Positions 15,507 through 16,908 of a stretch of DNA of 16,908 nucleotides are shown here, piece by piece (position 1 is the stretch's first letter; the number at the start of each line of letters is the position of its first letter). The position numbers were made by a program, and so were the translations under genes. The DNA is from Aquificota bacterium. Lineage in GTDB: Bacteria > Aquificota > Aquificia > Aquificales > Hydrogenothermaceae. Location: positions 1 to 16,908 of the forward strand of contig JAADEV010000058.1 of the NCBI GenBank assembly GCA_013153295.1, in the 5' to 3' direction. Under the pieces are notes generated by a model. It worked only from the letters and a program-made list of their open reading frames with translations, ran no database searches and was not told the DNA's origin.

Positions 15507-16714
15507 TTCTCCGTTAGAATTTTTATTACATTTACACCAGCTTCAAGCTGTGGGTCGTTTACTTTAACCTTTTTCCCAAGTTTCTGGTCTTTTTCCGCCT
15601 CAAGTCTTTTTAAATCCTCCTCCTTACTCATATGGACAACAATATCAGGGGTAATACCTTTATTCATAATCTTTCTACCCTTTGGGGTGTAGTAGTAAGC
15701 TGTTGTTATCTTTACACCTGAACCGTCTGAAAGTGGTATTAATGTTTGGACAGAACCTTTCCCAAATGTTCTATCCCCTACAGATATAGCCCTGTTATTG
15801 TCCATTAAAGCCCCTGTAAGTATCTCTGACGCACTGGCAGACCCTCTGTTTACAAGTATAACTATAGGAATATCAAGTGGGATTATAGGCTTTCTTTGGG
15901 AGTAAAACTCCTCGTTTGCGTTTGGCATTCTGCCTTTTGTGTAAACAATTAAATCACCTTCTTTAAGCAACATATCACTTATTTTTACAACACTTGCAAG
16001 TAAACCGCCGGGGTTGTTCCTAACATCTATTATTAACCCTTTTTTATCCTTAAACTTCCTTAAAGCCTTTTCAAAGTCTGATGCAGTATTTTCCTGAAAC
16101 TGGGTAATTCTGATGTATCCAATCTTTCCGTTTTCCAACTCTTTAGTTTTTACACTTCTAATCTTTATAATAGCCCTTGTTATTGTAACCTTAAAAGGTT
16201 TGTTTACCCCTTTTCTCCATATTGTAAGGGTTACCTTTGTCCCCGGCTTACCCCTCATAAGTTTAATTGCCTGTAGTAAACTCATTCTGTCTGTAGGCTT
16301 ACCGTCTATCTCAAGTATAACATCACCGGGTTTTAGTCCCGCCTTCCACGCAGGTGTGTCCTCTATAGGGGCTACTATAATAAGTTTGTATCCCTCTTTT
16401 GTTATCTCTATACCTAATCCCCCAAACTCACCGTGGGTTTCTGTTTGGAACTCCTTAAACTCCTCTGGGGGAAAAAAGTCGGAGTAAGGGTCAAGGGAGT
16501 GCATCATTCCCTTTAAAGAACCGTAAACCAACTTCTTAGGTTCAACCGGTTCAACATATATTTTTTGAACTAAGTTAAAAACATCTGTGTATATTTTTAA
16601 AAGTCTTAACTCTTCGTTTAACTGTGAAGGGAGTGTTTTGGCGTTTACCCCTAAAGTGATACCTGCAAAGAATATAAGAAATACACCTAAAATAAACGGT
16701 AGCCCTCTTTTCAT
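15503..16714 (-). CDS. ctpA: Carboxy-terminal processing protease CtpA (S41 family), 403 aa
   Basis: A hydrophobic signal or anchor segment at residues 5-22 sends the rest to the periplasm. Order: N-terminal helical region (35-95), PDZ domain (about 96-182, carboxylate loop GGLGIEI), then the S41 protease core. The catalytic residues, by spacing to known CtpB, are S294 in GSASASEI, K319 in FGKGSVQ and Q323. A C-terminal Lys/Glu-rich tail follows. It trims C-termini of exported proteins. I choose the ATG at 16714: GGGAG lies 7 nt upstream on the minus strand. In-frame TTG codons at 16720 and 16717 are too close to it. It is the first gene of a pair with tsaD. Confidence 0.95.
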   Translation of the reverse strand: MKRGLPFILGVFLIFFAGITLGVNAKTLPSQLNEELRLLKIYTDVFNLVQKIYVEPVEPKKLVYGSLKGMMHSLDPYSDFFPPEEFKEFQTETHGEFGGLGIEITKEGYKLIIVAPIEDTPAWKAGLKPGDVILEIDGKPTDRMSLLQAIKLMRGKPGTKVTLTIWRKGVNKPFKVTITRAIIKIRSVKTKELENGKIGYIRITQFQENTASDFEKALRKFKDKKGLIIDVRNNPGGLLASVVKISDMLLKEGDLIVYTKGRMPNANEEFYSQRKPIIPLDIPIVILVNRGSASASEILTGALMDNNRAISVGDRTFGKGSVQTLIPLSDGSGVKITTAYYYTPKGRKIMNKGITPDIVVHMSKEEDLKRLEAEKDQKLGKKVKVNDPQLEAGVNVIKILTEK

Positions 16715-16747
16715 CAACAATCTCCCAGTATTTAGTTGTTAAAAACA

Positions 16748-16756
16748 ATTATACCA
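16748..16756 (-). promoter_or_regulatory. Extended -10 promoter for ctpA-tsaD
   Basis: On the minus strand the sequence reads TGGTATAAT, a perfect extended -10 (TGnTATAAT), about 33 nt before the ctpA ATG. No good -35 hexamer is visible at the usual distance, which is common for extended -10 promoters. Transcription would start near 16741, leaving a leader of about 27 nt that contains the GGGAG ribosome binding site. Confidence 0.6.
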
Positions 16757-16873
16757 CTGATATTAGGGGGTTAGATGATGACCATTATTAAATAAATTAA
16801 TAAGATTTTAGTAAAACTATTTTAAGCATTTTATCTTATTCTTATTGAAGCAAAAAGCTTTTAACTTTAAATA

Positions 16874-16908
16874 CTACTCAACTATCTCTAAAACAGCCCC
16901 TCGGTTGT
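16874..16908 (-). CDS. Possible C-terminal end of an upstream minus-strand gene
   Basis: Reading leftward from the window edge, one frame gives NRGAVLEIVE and a TAG at 16874-16876; the other two minus frames are also closed, by stops at different points in the next 20 nt. The peptide looks like a normal protein end, and the 160 nt that follow (16714-16873) have the very AT-rich look of intergenic DNA. Ten residues are not enough to name a product. In many bacteria a peptidase or lipoprotein gene precedes ctpA, but nothing here shows that. Confidence 0.4.
   Translation of the reverse strand, partial: NRGAVLEIVE

Noticed and set aside
16799..16840. Inverted repeat AATAAGAT / ATCTTATT with a 26-nt spacer
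   Set aside because: Short, AT-rich stem with a long loop and no U tract; not convincing as terminator or operator.

Overview
This AT-rich window (GC clearly below 50% by eye) carries purine-rich coding strands, Lys/Glu-rich proteins, heavy use of ATA and AGG codons, and some GTG and TTG starts. It reads like chromosomal DNA of a thermophilic, flagellated Gram-negative-type bacterium. The gene content (CheZ, CheV, CZB-type receptors) and protein style suggest a member of the Aquificota, perhaps Hydrogenothermaceae such as Persephonella. That placement is inference from style and recall, not from a search.

Left flank (1-2912): the first codons of a probable ribB (minus strand) run off the edge. 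A GT-rich intergenic stretch follows, then a 51-residue single-pass membrane protein. Next comes a pair of genes 4 nt apart, encoding a double UspA-like protein and an ArsB/NhaD-superfamily ion transporter. A FlgN-like chaperone gene on the minus strand ends tail-to-tail inside the transporter stop.

Centre (3034-14490): one tightly packed plus-strand run of eleven genes, cheZ-cheA-cheW-cheV-cheY-mcp-mcp-pilZ-fliG-fliM-fliN. Gaps range from 27 nt down to small overlaps, so it is very probably one operon, with a candidate sigma-28-like element before cheZ. It encodes almost a full path from receptor to motor: two chemoreceptors (one soluble with PAS and zinc-binding CZB domains, one membrane-bound), CheW and CheV couplers, CheA kinase, CheY and its phosphatase CheZ, a PilZ protein of the c-di-GMP brake type, and the three rotor switch proteins. 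No cheR, cheB or cheD lies in the window.

Right flank (14487-16908): tsaD (tRNA t6A synthesis) and ctpA (S41 processing protease) form a minus-strand pair with an ATGA overlap. It is driven by a good extended -10 promoter. The last codons of another minus-strand gene may lie at the right edge.

Most unusual points: FliN carries four tandem copies of a 15-residue Trp-containing motif resembling the single N-terminal motif of proteobacterial FliN. The second receptor appears to end in a degenerate CZB domain lacking its zinc ligands, next to a receptor with an intact one. CheA has no recognisable P2 domain and instead has a short helical segment and a Pro/Gln-rich linker. I see no mobile element, CRISPR array, tRNA or rRNA.
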